In this document: piece after piece, positions 53,648 through 62,721 of the stretch
Layout of the letters: each line of letters opens with the position of its first letter
Numbering within the stretch: position 1 is the first letter of the stretch
Assembly: GCF_001742225.1 (NCBI RefSeq)
Contig: NZ_CP017075.1
Location: 1,984,001 to 2,048,000 of the forward strand
Reading direction: 5' to 3'
From: Novosphingobium resinovorum
GTDB taxonomy: Bacteria > Pseudomonadota > Alphaproteobacteria > Sphingomonadales > Sphingomonadaceae
DNA: 64,000 bases
Position numbers and translations under genes: made by a program
Notes under the pieces: model-generated
The model's database searches: none
What the model saw: only the letters and a program-made list of their open reading frames with translations
What the model was told of the DNA's origin: nothing

Positions 53648-55156
53648 TCAACGCGCGCCTGCGAGTGCCTTCTGGCGGCGACGCTGCACCGAACTGCCGA
53701 GCCCGATCGCCTCGCGGTATTTGGCGACGGTACGCCGGGCGAGTTCGAAGCCCTTGCCCTTCAGCAGATCCACCAGCGCGTCGTCGGACAGGATCGCCTT
53801 CGCATCCTCGGCATCGATGAGCTGGCGGATCGCCGCCTTGACCGCCTCGGCCGAGGCCCCGCCCTCGCCGTCCGCCGAGGCGACGCCCGAACTGAAGAAG
53901 TACTTCAGCTCGTAAGTCCCGCGCGGGCAGTTGAGGAACTTGTTCGAGGTCACGCGGCTGACGGTCGATTCGTGCATGCCGATCGCTTCCGCCACCGCGC
54001 GCAGGGTCAGCGGCCGGAGGTGCGAGACGCCATTGCGGAAGAAGCCGTCCTGCTGCTTCACAAGCTCGGCCGCGACCTTGAGGATGGTCTTCTGCCGCTG
54101 ATCGAGCGCCTTGATCAGCCAGTTCGCATCCGCCAGCTTGTCCGACAGCCACGCGCGCGAAGCCTTGTCGTCGCACTCGCCCTTCAGCTCGATGTAGTAG
54201 CCGCGATTGACGATCAGGCGCGGTAAGGTCGCCTGGTTGAGCGCGATGTCCCAGCCGCTATCGGCACGGGGCGTCACCAGAATATCGGGCGTCACCGCGC
54301 CGCTCGGCTCGCCGCCGAAGCGCAGGCCGGGCTTGGGATCGTAGCTGCGCAGTTCCGCCAGCATGTCGGCGAAATCCTCGTCGTCCACCCCGCAGATGCG
54401 CTTGAGCCGGGGCAGTTCGCCCTTTGCCAGCAGATCGAGGTTCTCGATCATCTTCGCCATGAGCGGGTCGTAGCGGTCCGCCTCGCGCGCCTGCAGGGCG
54501 ATGCATTCGGACAGGCTGCGCGCACCGACGCCGGTGGGGTCGAGCGCCTGGACCAGCGCCAGCCCTTCCTCCATCTCGCCGGGATCGACGCCGAGGTCGC
54601 CCGCAAGTTCGGACAGGCTCACCGGCAGGTAGCCCGCCTCGTCGAGCTGGCCGATGATGTAGCGCGCGACGCCCTCGGTGAAGGGATCGCGCGCGACCGC
54701 GCCGACTTGAGCTTCGAGGTGTTCGGCCAGCGTGCCGCCGAGGGCCGCGCGTTCGTCGATGCCGGGGCCTTCCTCGCCGCCCGATGCTCCGCTGAGCCGC
54801 AGGTCCGCGCCCCATGTCTCGTCGCGGACGGCGCCGTCGCCGGTGTCGCGGTCACGGTCGAAAGCGCCGGTATCGATGTCGAGCGGGCGATCGTCAGCAG
54901 CGCGGCCCTCGCCGATCAGGCGATCCACGCCGGACGTCTCCAGCGCCGTTACGCGCGCCTCGGCGGGTGCCTCCACCGTCTCGGCGGCAGGCGCCTGCGC
55001 GCCCACGTCAAGAAGCGGGTTGGCGTCGAGCGCCTCTCCGATGAAAGTCTCGATCTCGAGGTTGGACAGCGCCAGCAGCTTGATCGCCTGCTGAAGCTGC
55101 GGCGTCATGACCAGCGACTGGCTCTGCCTGAGATCGAGGCGCGGCCCCAGCGCCAT
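53648..55156 (-). CDS. rpoN: RNA polymerase sigma-54 factor
   Basis: A 502-aa sigma-54. The Gln/Leu-rich activator region (LRQSQSLVMTPQLQQAIKLL) is at the N-terminus, the core-binding region in the middle and the HTH with HESTVSRVTSNKFLNCPRGT near residue 390. The RpoN box region ARRTVAKYREAIGLGSS is near the end. An acidic insert (residues 60-130) is typical of Alphaproteobacteria. lptB lies upstream on the same strand. Confidence 0.97.
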   Translation of the reverse strand: MALGPRLDLRQSQSLVMTPQLQQAIKLLALSNLEIETFIGEALDANPLLDVGAQAPAAETVEAPAEARVTALETSGVDRLIGEGRAADDRPLDIDTGAFDRDRDTGDGAVRDETWGADLRLSGASGGEEGPGIDERAALGGTLAEHLEAQVGAVARDPFTEGVARYIIGQLDEAGYLPVSLSELAGDLGVDPGEMEEGLALVQALDPTGVGARSLSECIALQAREADRYDPLMAKMIENLDLLAKGELPRLKRICGVDDEDFADMLAELRSYDPKPGLRFGGEPSGAVTPDILVTPRADSGWDIALNQATLPRLIVNRGYYIELKGECDDKASRAWLSDKLADANWLIKALDQRQKTILKVAAELVKQQDGFFRNGVSHLRPLTLRAVAEAIGMHESTVSRVTSNKFLNCPRGTYELKYFFSSGVASADGEGGASAEAVKAAIRQLIDAEDAKAILSDDALVDLLKGKGFELARRTVAKYREAIGLGSSVQRRRQKALAGAR

Positions 55157-55178
55157 CGATCAGAGGTCCGTGCTGTGA

Positions 55179-55252
55179 TCCTTCGACAAGCTCAGGATGA
55201 GCGGGAAAAGGAAATCCACCCCCAACCCCGCTCGTGCTGAGCTTGTCGAAGC
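55179..55252. repeat. REP-like repeat, TTCGACAAGCTCAG family
   Basis: Arms 55180-55204 and 55228-55252 (CTTCGACAAGCTCAGGATGA and its imperfect reverse complement) sit in the gap between lptB and rpoN, so they may modulate read-through into rpoN. Confidence 0.8.
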
Positions 55253-55287
55253 ACCTGCACCACGATTGGCCCCGGCACGCCGAAGAA

Positions 55288-56073
55288 TCACAACGTGAAG
55301 CCTTCGCCCAGATAGAGGCGCCGCACGTTCTCGTCCGCCACCAGCGCTTCCGGGCTGCCGGCGAAGAGCACCTGGCCGCCGTAGATGATGCAGGCGCGGT
55401 CGACGATGTCGAGGGTCTCGCGCACGTTGTGGTCGGTGATCAGCACGCCGATGCCGCGCGTCTTGAGATCGCGCACGAGGTCGCGGATGTCCGAGATCGA
55501 AAGCGGGTCGATGCCCGCGAACGGCTCGTCGAGCAGCATGATCGAGGGCTTGGCGGCCAGCGCGCGGGCAATTTCGCAGCGGCGGCGTTCACCGCCCGAG
55601 AGCGCCATCGCCGGGCTGGTGCGCAGGCGGGTCAGGCCGAATTCGTCGAGCAGGCGGTCAAGCTCGGCCTGCCGCACATCGCGGTCGGGCTCGTTCAGTT
55701 CGAGCACCGCGCTGATGTTCTGTTCCACCGTCATGCCCCGGAAGATCGAGGTTTCCTGCGGCAGATAGCCCAGACCCAGGATCGCACGGCGGTACATCGG
55801 CAGGCGGGTCACATCGACGCCGTCCATCAGGATACGCCCGGAGTCGGGCCGGACCAGCCCCATGATCGAGTAGAAGCACGTCGTCTTGCCCGCGCCGTTC
55901 GGCCCGAGCAGGCCCAGCACTTCGCCCTTCGCGACCGAAAGCGAAATGTCGGTGAGAACTGCGCGCTTGTCGTAGCTCTTGGCGATTGAGATGACCTCCA
56001 GCCCGCCACGCTCCGCCAGAAGTGCGGAGTCGGTGGCTGCGGGGCCGTGATCCTGCTGAAATTCTGCCGTCAT
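55288..56073 (-). CDS. lptB: LPS export ABC transporter ATP-binding protein
   Basis: A 261-aa ATPase that powers lipopolysaccharide extraction with LptFG. Walker A LLGPNGAGKTT, signature ALSGGERRRCEIARAL and Walker B SIMLLDEPFAGIDPLS are intact. The ATG at 56073 is used; the longer frame is Cys-rich and not protein-like. lptA/lptC, often just upstream, are not adjacent here. Confidence 0.96.
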   Translation of the reverse strand: MTAEFQQDHGPAATDSALLAERGGLEVISIAKSYDKRAVLTDISLSVAKGEVLGLLGPNGAGKTTCFYSIMGLVRPDSGRILMDGVDVTRLPMYRRAILGLGYLPQETSIFRGMTVEQNISAVLELNEPDRDVRQAELDRLLDEFGLTRLRTSPAMALSGGERRRCEIARALAAKPSIMLLDEPFAGIDPLSISDIRDLVRDLKTRGIGVLITDHNVRETLDIVDRACIIYGGQVLFAGSPEALVADENVRRLYLGEGFTL

Positions 56074-56272
56074 CGCCGGGCACTTACCGCAGGCAGGCAC
56101 GCCCCCGCAAGACGGCATTTCCGCTTAGGCGACGCGACTGGCAGGTTTCGTGCATGACTCGGGGGAAATCGGACTGCGGAGCCCTTCGCACTTGCGGAAT
56201 CTGGAACTGAACTTGTCATGAACGCCTTTCGGTGATGTACTCAGCATCAAGAGGTCGAGGAGAATCGCCCTT

Positions 56273-56710
56273 ATGGACAGGATGACGGACCATGCAGCGC
56301 ACCAGCCGGTGCGAGGTTCCAGTTCCCACCCCGAGCAGTCGCACTCGGGATCATACGGCGGACCGGTGACGGATTCGCCAATTGCAGACTGGCGCCGCAA
56401 GATGAGCGACCACATCGCTTATGCGCTGCTGGTCTACACGGCGCTGCAGATCTTCGTTACCATCGGCGCGCTCAAGGCGCATGGCGGCTCGCTGCTGCCG
56501 TACTTCGCGCTGGTGATCCTCGTCGTCGCGATCATCCCGGCGTGCCGCCGCTTCGAAGCGCGCTGGAACGGGCTGACCGACGAACAGGCGCACGACCCGG
56601 CCCTCGCGCCTTACTACCGACGTGACCGGCTGGCGCTGTGGCTTCTGGCGATCGGCCTGCCTTTCGCCCTCACCGCACTGTTCAAGGGACTGGCCCTCCT
56701 CTTCGCCTGA
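56273..56710 (+). CDS. Three-helix membrane protein, unknown function
   Basis: A 145-aa protein with a polar 40-residue start, then hydrophobic segments HIAYALLVYTALQIFVTIGA, LLPYFALVILVVAIIPACRR and LALWLLAIGLPFALTALFKG. A GAGGAG site precedes the ATG. No family recognised. It is followed 83 nt later by the PmbA-like gene and could share its transcript. Confidence 0.65.
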   Translation: MDRMTDHAAHQPVRGSSSHPEQSHSGSYGGPVTDSPIADWRRKMSDHIAYALLVYTALQIFVTIGALKAHGGSLLPYFALVILVVAIIPACRRFEARWNGLTDEQAHDPALAPYYRRDRLALWLLAIGLPFALTALFKGLALLFA

Positions 56711-56793
56711 TCGCAACTCCCGTTTGCCCTTCGCCTGCACCGCGACTAGGGCAAGGCCGCAAGTTCGGCTTTTTATCGGGAGTTTCACAGGTC

Positions 56794-58140
56794 ATGCTCA
56801 GTCCGGATCAGGCAAGGGACCGCGCGCTTGACCTCGTGGAGCGCGCGCGCCGCGCCGGGGCCGAGACCGCCGACGCGGTCTATGGCGCCAGTTCCTCCGA
56901 AGGCATCCAGGTCCGTCTCGGCAAGCTGGAGGACGTTGAACGCTCCGAAAGTGAGCACATCGCGCTGCGCGTCTTCGTGGGCAAGCGCTCGGCCAGCATC
57001 GGCTCGTCCGACCTCTCCCCCGCCGCGCTCGACGAACTGGCCGCCCGCGCCATCGACATGGCCCGCGCCGCGCCCGAGGACGCCTATGCCGGCCTCGCCC
57101 CCGATGAACTGCTGACGCGCGGCCCCTGGCCCGACCTCGATCTGATCGACGCGCACGAACCCAGCCCCGAGGCCCTGCGCGAAGCCGCACTGGAGGCCGA
57201 GGACGCCGCGCGCGCGGTATCCGGCATCACCAATTCCGACGGCGGCACCGCCAGCTTCGGGCACGGCGTCTTCGCGCTCGCCACCAGCCACGGCTTTTCT
57301 GGCGCCTACGGCTCGACCAGCCATTCGCTGAGCGCTTCGGTCGTCGGCGGCGACGGCTCGGACAAGCAGCGCGACAACGCCTGGCGCAGCACGCACCACC
57401 ATGCAGACTTGCCCTCCCCCGCCGAAATCGGCCGCCTTGCCGGGGAGCGCACCGTCGCCAAGCTCGGCTCCGGCAAGCTCAAGAGCGGCGCCATGCCGGT
57501 GATCTTCGACCCGCGCGTGTCCAGTTCGCTGGTCGGCCACCTGCTCGGCGCGATCACCGGCAGCGCCATCACGCGCCGCTCCAGCTTCCTGCTGGAAAAG
57601 CTGGGCGAACAGATCTTCGCCCCCGGCATCCTGATCGCCGACGATCCGCACACCCCGCGCGGCCTGCGCTCGCGCCCGTTCGATGGCGAGGGCCTCGCCA
57701 CCTCGGCACGCAATATTGTCGAGGACGGGCGCCTGACCGGCTGGCTGCTCGATTCGGCCTCGGCGCGGCAGTTGAACCTTGCGCCGACCGGCCACGCCGC
57801 GCGCAACGGCGGCGGCGCTCCGGGCGTATCGACCGGCAACGTCCACCTCGCGGCGGGGACGCTGTCGCCCAAAGAACTGATGGCGGACGTGAAGGACGGG
57901 GTCTACGTGACCGAACTGATCGGCCAGGGCGTCAACGGCGTCACCGGCGACTACAGCCGCGGCGCCGCGGGCTTCCGCATCGTCGATGGCGAGCTGGCCG
58001 GGCCGGTGGCGGAATTCACCGTGGCGGGCAACCTGCTGCGCATGTTCGCGCAGCTGACGGCGGCGAACGACCTCGAATGGCACCGCGCGATCAACGTGCC
58101 GACGCTGCGCGTGGACGGGATGACCATGGCGGGGGATTGA
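56794..58140 (+). CDS. pmbA: TldD/PmbA-family metalloprotease subunit
   Basis: A 448-aa protein from MLSPDQARDRALDLVERARR. The TldE/PmbA pattern is clear: LEDVERSESEHIALRVFVGK, AGALK-like GLRSRPFDGEGLAT, NGVTGDYSRGAAGFRIVDGE. PmbA (TldE) pairs with TldD to degrade unfolded or RiPP-type peptides; it lacks the HExxxH zinc site, as expected for this subunit. tldD is not in the window. Confidence 0.93.
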   Translation: MLSPDQARDRALDLVERARRAGAETADAVYGASSSEGIQVRLGKLEDVERSESEHIALRVFVGKRSASIGSSDLSPAALDELAARAIDMARAAPEDAYAGLAPDELLTRGPWPDLDLIDAHEPSPEALREAALEAEDAARAVSGITNSDGGTASFGHGVFALATSHGFSGAYGSTSHSLSASVVGGDGSDKQRDNAWRSTHHHADLPSPAEIGRLAGERTVAKLGSGKLKSGAMPVIFDPRVSSSLVGHLLGAITGSAITRRSSFLLEKLGEQIFAPGILIADDPHTPRGLRSRPFDGEGLATSARNIVEDGRLTGWLLDSASARQLNLAPTGHAARNGGGAPGVSTGNVHLAAGTLSPKELMADVKDGVYVTELIGQGVNGVTGDYSRGAAGFRIVDGELAGPVAEFTVAGNLLRMFAQLTAANDLEWHRAINVPTLRVDGMTMAGD

Positions 58141-58177
58141 TTCCCTCGCCGGTACGCATCAACGCCTCAAACAAACC

Positions 58178-58212
58178 CCGTCATCCCAGCGAAAGCTGGG
58201 ATTACGGGCGCT
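58178..58212. repeat. Half REP-type palindrome
   Basis: CGTCATCCCAGCGAAAGCTGGG folds on itself and continues ATTACGG. A similar half lies at 11789. It sits between pmbA and the first tRNA-Gly gene. Confidence 0.7.
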
Positions 58213-58268
58213 TGGCTCAAGCGGCGGCGTATAACGCCTCCGCACCATCGATGTCTGGAAGGTCAAAC

Positions 58269-58343
58269 TGGAGCGGGCGAAGGGATTCGAACCCTCGACC
58301 CCAACCTTGGCAAGGTTGTGCTCTACCACTGAGCTACGCCCGC
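58269..58343 (-). tRNA. tRNA-Gly (anticodon GCC), copy 1
   Basis: On the minus strand the 75-nt cloverleaf starts GCGGGCGTAGCTCAGTGG. It has an anticodon arm CAACC-TTGCCAA-GGTTG (anticodon GCC), a T arm with GGTTCGAAT, and ends in an acceptor CGCCCGC, discriminator T and encoded CCA. It reads GGC and GGU codons. A second, identical copy lies at 58915. Confidence 0.98.
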
Positions 58344-58458
58344 TCTGGCGTTTGACGGACAGCGCGATGAAGACCGCTTCCGTCCGGGTGGAGGGGCCAC
58401 TAGCAGCGGTTCGCGACCTCTGCAAGAGCCCCCCGTCACAAAAAATGCGTCACACATT

Positions 58459-58803
58459 TTACCGAGCCTTGCGCAGCCCCAACGCAAGGCTGATCGCGCC
58501 GAGCATGACGAGGATCGCGAAAGTGTCGGCGACGAGGTCCATCAGTTCCGCATCGCGGTGGAGCGCCGGGATCATCTGCACCACCTCGATTCCCGCGCCG
58601 AGCAGCACCAGCCCTGCCGCGATTGCCAGCTTGGGCACGCGCGGATAGCCGAGCACGCCCAGCACCGAGAGCGTCGCAAAGGCCATCATGTGCTGGAACT
58701 TGTCGCTGGGCTCACCGGGAAAGTGCGGCGGATGCGGCAGCACGGCCATCGTCACGGCAAAGACCAGCGCCAGCCAGAACAGGATTCGGAAGAGGTTCTG
58801 CAT
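58459..58803 (-). CDS. VanZ-like membrane protein
   Basis: A 114-aa protein from MQNLFRILFWLALVFAVTMA with four hydrophobic segments. GEPSDKFQHMMAFATLSVLG and IEVVQMIPALHRDAELMDLV carry the DKxxHxxAF and DxxAN-type motifs of VanZ-like proteins. Function unknown. It is wedged between the two tRNA-Gly copies on the same strand. Confidence 0.8.
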   Translation of the reverse strand: MQNLFRILFWLALVFAVTMAVLPHPPHFPGEPSDKFQHMMAFATLSVLGVLGYPRVPKLAIAAGLVLLGAGIEVVQMIPALHRDAELMDLVADTFAILVMLGAISLALGLRKAR

Positions 58804-58914
58804 GACACCACTATCGTGGTGCGGCGCAGCAAATTCAAACTGAACTTGCCCGATCCCGGACGCGCAGAACACCGCGGGTCCCTTCAGGGAGGTATTTTTG
58901 CGATGTAGGGAAAC

Positions 58915-58989
58915 TGGAGCGGGCGAAGGGATTCGAACCCTCGACCCCAACCTTGGCAAGGTTGTGCTCTACCACTGAGCTACGCCCGC
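58915..58989 (-). tRNA. tRNA-Gly (anticodon GCC), copy 2
   Basis: Identical in all 75 positions to the copy at 58269. The matching sequence continues upstream: both copies are preceded (minus strand) by AAACGCCAGA and, further out, by CTAGTGG and CGAACCGCTGCTAG boxes. The tRNA with its promoter region was therefore duplicated. Confidence 0.98.
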
Positions 58990-59194
58990 TCTGGCGTTTC
59001 GAAAAGGCCTGCTGGAAAGCGGCCCGTCCGGTGTGGAGGCGGCCCACTAGCAGCGGTTCGAAAGGTCGGCAAGCATAAAAGACAAAGTTTTTGCGACAGC
59101 CTCGGAAACGGGCCGAATTGGCGCATTCTCCCTTCACAAACGCGCGCGAAAGGCCAATCTAGGGAATTGATTTTTCGTAATTGGAGCACGAATC

Positions 59195-60106
59195 TTGGCC
59201 AGCATGGGTCTCAACCTCGACGAGCAGAAGGCCGTGGACCGGTTCCGCAAGGCGGTCGCCGAACCTTCGATGACCCAGCTCGTGATCCTGGACTTCTGGG
59301 CCGAGTGGTGCGGCCCCTGCAAGGCGCTGACCCCGGTGCTGGAAAAGGTCGCCGCCGAATACGCCGACAAGGGCGTGATGCTCGCCAAGGTCAACGTCGA
59401 TGAGGAGCAGTTCATCGCCGCGCAGTTCCGCGTGCAGTCGATCCCGACCGTCTACGCGATCTTCCAGGGCCAGCCGGTGGCGGACCTCACCAGCGCCCGC
59501 ACCGAATCGCAGCTCAAGGGCATGCTCGATCAGTTGCTCGCCAAGCTGCCGGTACAGCCGGGCGGCGCCGAGCCCGCGCCTGACCTCGCCCCGCTGATCG
59601 CCATGGGCGAGGAAGCGCTGGCCGAGGGTGACGGCGAACGCGCCGCCAGCATCTTCATGCAGATCCTCGAGATGGCGCCCGACAACGGCGAAGTGCTCGG
59701 CGGCCTGGTCCGCGCCTTCGTCGCCGCCGGGCGGATCGAGGAAGGCGAGCAGGTTCTCGATTCGCTGGGCGAACCGCTCTCCACCGACCCGCATGTGGAG
59801 CGCGCGCGCGGCGTGCTGGCACTCGCCAAGGACAAGCCCGAGGACAGCGAACTGGCCGCCCTGCGCGCCGCCGCAGCCGAGCGCCCCGCCGACATGGAAG
59901 CGCAGTTCGCCTTCGCCGGTGCCGCCTTCGCCGCCGGTGAGCGCGACGGCGCCGCCGAAACGCTGCTGCGCATGATCGCCGCCGACCGCGAATGGAACGA
60001 GGGCGCGGCCAAGGCCAAGCTGCTGCAGATCTTCGAAGCGATCGGGCTGGAAGATCCCTGGGTTTCGGCCACGCGCCGCAAGCTCTCGACCGTCCTGTTC
60101 GGCTGA
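59195..60106 (+). CDS. cnoX: CnoX-like thioredoxin-TPR co-chaperone
   Basis: A 303-aa protein: thioredoxin domain (FWAEWCGPCKALTPVLEKVA, residues 20-120; cis-Pro in SIPTVYAIF) followed by tetratricopeptide repeats. It resembles YbbN/CnoX, which holds oxidised or unfolded proteins and passes them to DnaK or GroEL. The start is the TTG at 59195, preceded by GGAG at good spacing; the ATG at 59204 is too far. The Lon-N-domain gene follows after 5 nt. Confidence 0.92.
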   Translation: MASMGLNLDEQKAVDRFRKAVAEPSMTQLVILDFWAEWCGPCKALTPVLEKVAAEYADKGVMLAKVNVDEEQFIAAQFRVQSIPTVYAIFQGQPVADLTSARTESQLKGMLDQLLAKLPVQPGGAEPAPDLAPLIAMGEEALAEGDGERAASIFMQILEMAPDNGEVLGGLVRAFVAAGRIEEGEQVLDSLGEPLSTDPHVERARGVLALAKDKPEDSELAALRAAAAERPADMEAQFAFAGAAFAAGERDGAAETLLRMIAADREWNEGAAKAKLLQIFEAIGLEDPWVSATRRKLSTVLFG

Positions 60107-60111
60107 CGCGG

Positions 60112-60720
60112 TTGGCGCGGATCACCATCTTCCCGCTGACCGGCGCGGTGCTCTATCCGGGGCTGCAACTGCCGCTCCACATCTTCGAGCCGCGCTACCG
60201 CGCGATGGTGAGCGACGCCCTCGCACGCGACCGGCTGATCGGCATGATCCAGCCGCAGAAGGGCTTCGAGGGCGCCCCGCTCTTCGCGGTGGGGTGCCTG
60301 GGCCGCATCGGCGATGTCGAGGCGCTGGAAGACGGCCGCTTCAACATCATTCTCGACGGCGAGAAACGCTTCCGCGTGTTGCGCGAACTCGACGTGACGA
60401 CGCCGTTCCGTCAGGTCGAGGCGGAGCTGCTGGAAGAGCCCGAGGAAGTGCTCGCCCCGATCGAGCGCGCCAGCTTCGAGCGCGAGGCGAAGCGGTTCGC
60501 GCAGGCGCAGGGCTATGTGGTCGACTGGGAGCAGGTCGGGCGGCTCGACGACATGTCGCTGATCAACGGCGTCTCGCAGATCGCGCCGTTCGATCCGGCC
60601 GCCAAGCAGGCGCTGCTGGAAGCCTCGGGGCTCTCGGCGCGGTGCGAGTTGCTGGTGCAGCTGATGCAGTTCTTCGGCCGCGCGGGCGATGGTGACGAGG
60701 ATGGGGCGACGTTGCAGTAG
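60112..60720 (+). CDS. Lon N-terminal substrate-binding domain protein
   Basis: A 202-aa stand-alone LON domain: ITIFPLTGAVLYPGLQLPLH, IFEPRYRAMVSDALARDRLI, GEKRFRVLRELDVTTPFRQV. It lacks the ATPase and peptidase parts. The start is a TTG at 60112, 5 nt after the thioredoxin-like gene, giving MARITIF. The pairing with cnoX suggests a protein quality-control role, which is inference. Confidence 0.9.
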   Translation: MARITIFPLTGAVLYPGLQLPLHIFEPRYRAMVSDALARDRLIGMIQPQKGFEGAPLFAVGCLGRIGDVEALEDGRFNIILDGEKRFRVLRELDVTTPFRQVEAELLEEPEEVLAPIERASFEREAKRFAQAQGYVVDWEQVGRLDDMSLINGVSQIAPFDPAAKQALLEASGLSARCELLVQLMQFFGRAGDGDEDGATLQ

Positions 60721-60725
60721 GGCGG

Positions 60726-60805
60726 CGAGGCCCACCCCCAACCCCTCCCGCAAGCGGGAGGGGAGAAGCGACCTGCAGCCCTCCCGTTTGCGGGAGGGCC
60801 GGAAG
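60726..60805. repeat. Inverted repeat of the CCCCTCCCGCAAGCGGGAGGGG family
   Basis: Two hairpins (CTCCCGCAAGCGGGAG near 60745 and CTCCCGTTTGCGGGAG near 60782) with a CCCACCCCCAACCCC box, related to the copy before crtB. It lies between converging genes. Confidence 0.8.
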
Positions 60806-60865
60806 GCTTGGGAGCGAAGCGACCTAGCCGGACGGGGTGGGCAGAGCCATCACAGGCTCTTCCCC

Positions 60866-61540
60866 TCAAACCGTATCGAACACATACCCCAGCGAACGCA
60901 CCGTACGCAGCGGGTTACCCGCACCCACGCCCTTTAGCGCCCGGCGCAGGCGGCCGATCCACACGTCCACCGTGCGTTCGTCCACCGGCGGCTCCTGCTT
61001 GCCGAGCGCCGAGATCAGCTGCGTGCGGCTGAATACCCGGCCGGGGTGCTCGATGAAGTAGCGCAGCAGGCGCAGTTCGTTGGGCATGAGCGAGATCGGC
61101 TTGCCCTGGAAACGCGCCTGGAACGCGGCGACGTCCACCATCAGCTCGCCCTGCGTGACGACGCGTATGCCCGCGCTGTCCTGCTCGCCGAGGTTGGCGC
61201 CGAGCACCCGGTCCAGCAGTGCATTGCGCGTCAGCGGGCCGACCATGTAGTCGTCCGCGCCCATGCGCAGCGCACGCTTGCGGTCTTCCTGGTTGTCCTC
61301 CTCCAGCACCATGGTCACATGGGCATGGGCGGTCAGGCTGTCCGCGCGCAGGCGGCGGCACAGTTCGAGGCCGGACATCTCGGGTAGCACCCAGTCGATG
61401 AAGACCCACAAGGCCCCCTCAATCAGCGGCAGCTCGGCAAAGTCGGTCCAGCGATGCAGCATGACATCGAACTGGTCATGCCGAAACGGCGCGAGCCCAC
61501 CCGAAAGTTCGCTCGCCAGCAATATGTCGATCCGCCGCAT
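60866..61540 (-). CDS. OmpR-type winged-helix response regulator with degenerate receiver
   Basis: From the ATG at 61540 the protein has 224 aa. The N-terminal receiver keeps one Asp (LWVFIDWVLPEMSGLELC). It lacks the N-terminal acidic pair, and the conserved Lys is replaced (DDYMVGPLTRN instead of KPF). The C-terminal winged helix is complete: ISLMPNELRLLRYFIEHPGR, SRTQLISALGK, RTVDVWIGRLRRALKG. It may act without standard phosphorylation. No kinase gene is adjacent. Sphingomonad genomes carry similar solitary regulators. Confidence 0.88.
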   Translation of the reverse strand: MRRIDILLASELSGGLAPFRHDQFDVMLHRWTDFAELPLIEGALWVFIDWVLPEMSGLELCRRLRADSLTAHAHVTMVLEEDNQEDRKRALRMGADDYMVGPLTRNALLDRVLGANLGEQDSAGIRVVTQGELMVDVAAFQARFQGKPISLMPNELRLLRYFIEHPGRVFSRTQLISALGKQEPPVDERTVDVWIGRLRRALKGVGAGNPLRTVRSLGYVFDTV

Positions 61541-61815
61541 CGCCCCGTTGTCCGCCTTTTCGAGATAGTCTGCCCCCAGGGTCAGGACCCTTTGTACGCG
61601 CGGCTTTTGCCTCCCGAGTATGACGACCCGGTGACATATCGGTGACACGGTCATGAATTCGCAAAACCGGCCCCGACGACGGAAACAATCGGGAAATATC
61701 GCTTATCAACACGCCGCTTGGCACTTGTCATCGAATTGACCCGCAACCGTCACGCCGCCGCAACCGCCTGCTGTCATAGGCCCCGAAATCGCAGGGAATT
61801 TGGGGACGAACGACC

Positions 61816-62721
61816 ATGCGCGAGCAGATCGAAGACTTCATCGGACGTGGCAACAACAGCGGGATTCCCGCTTGGCTCGACCTTCCCGATCCCAAGGGCT
61901 TCCGGCCCAAGCGCAAGTACCGCACGATCTGGATCTCGGACATCCACCTCGGCACGCGCGGCTGCAACGCGAACATGCTGGTCGACTTCCTGCGGGCGCA
62001 CGAGTGCGAGACGCTCTACCTCGTCGGCGACATTGTCGACGGCTGGCGGCTGCGCAAGGGCTGGTACTGGCCGGACGCCCACAACGAAGTCGTGCGCCGC
62101 ATCCTCAAGATGGCGCACCGCGGCACCCGCGTGATCTTCATCGCCGGCAACCACGACGAGATGCTGCGCGACTATGCGGGCCTCAGCTTCGGCGGGGTCG
62201 AACTGGCGCTGGAATACGTCCACACCACCGTCGACGGCCGCCGCCTGCTGGTGACGCACGGCGATGCCTTCGACGGCGTCGTGCTCTACCACAAGTGGCT
62301 CGCGTTCCTGGGCGACCAGGCCTACTCGATGCTGCTGCGCGCCAACATCGTGTTCAACGCCGTGCGCCGCCGCTTTCACATGCCGTACTGGTCCCTCTCG
62401 GCCTACATGAAGAAGAAGGTCAAGAACGCCGTCCAGTTCATCGGCAGCTACGAGGAAGCCGTCGCCAACGAGGCCACCTCGCGCGGGTTCGACGGCGTCG
62501 TCTGCGGCCACATCCACTGCGCCGAGATCCGCGAATTCGGCGGCATCACGTATTACAACGACGGCGATTGGGTCGAAAGCTGCACCGCACTGGCGGAAGA
62601 CTTCACCGGCCACATGTCGCTGATCGACTGGGTCAAGGAAACCGGCGGCCACACGATCGCCGAAACGGCCGCCGAGGAGCACGCCGCAGACAAGGAAGCC
62701 ACCCCGGAGGCCGTATCGTGA
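61816..62721 (+). CDS. LpxH-like metallophosphoesterase
   Basis: A 301-aa calcineurin-type phosphoesterase. Metal motifs: WISDIHLG, VGDIVDGWR, IAGNHDEML, VTHGDAFDG and GHIHCAE. Family members include UDP-2,3-diacylglucosamine hydrolases of lipid A synthesis, but this longer subgroup often pairs with a glycosyltransferase, as here. The stop overlaps the next GTG start by 4 nt. Confidence 0.9.
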   Translation: MREQIEDFIGRGNNSGIPAWLDLPDPKGFRPKRKYRTIWISDIHLGTRGCNANMLVDFLRAHECETLYLVGDIVDGWRLRKGWYWPDAHNEVVRRILKMAHRGTRVIFIAGNHDEMLRDYAGLSFGGVELALEYVHTTVDGRRLLVTHGDAFDGVVLYHKWLAFLGDQAYSMLLRANIVFNAVRRRFHMPYWSLSAYMKKKVKNAVQFIGSYEEAVANEATSRGFDGVVCGHIHCAEIREFGGITYYNDGDWVESCTALAEDFTGHMSLIDWVKETGGHTIAETAAEEHAADKEATPEAVS

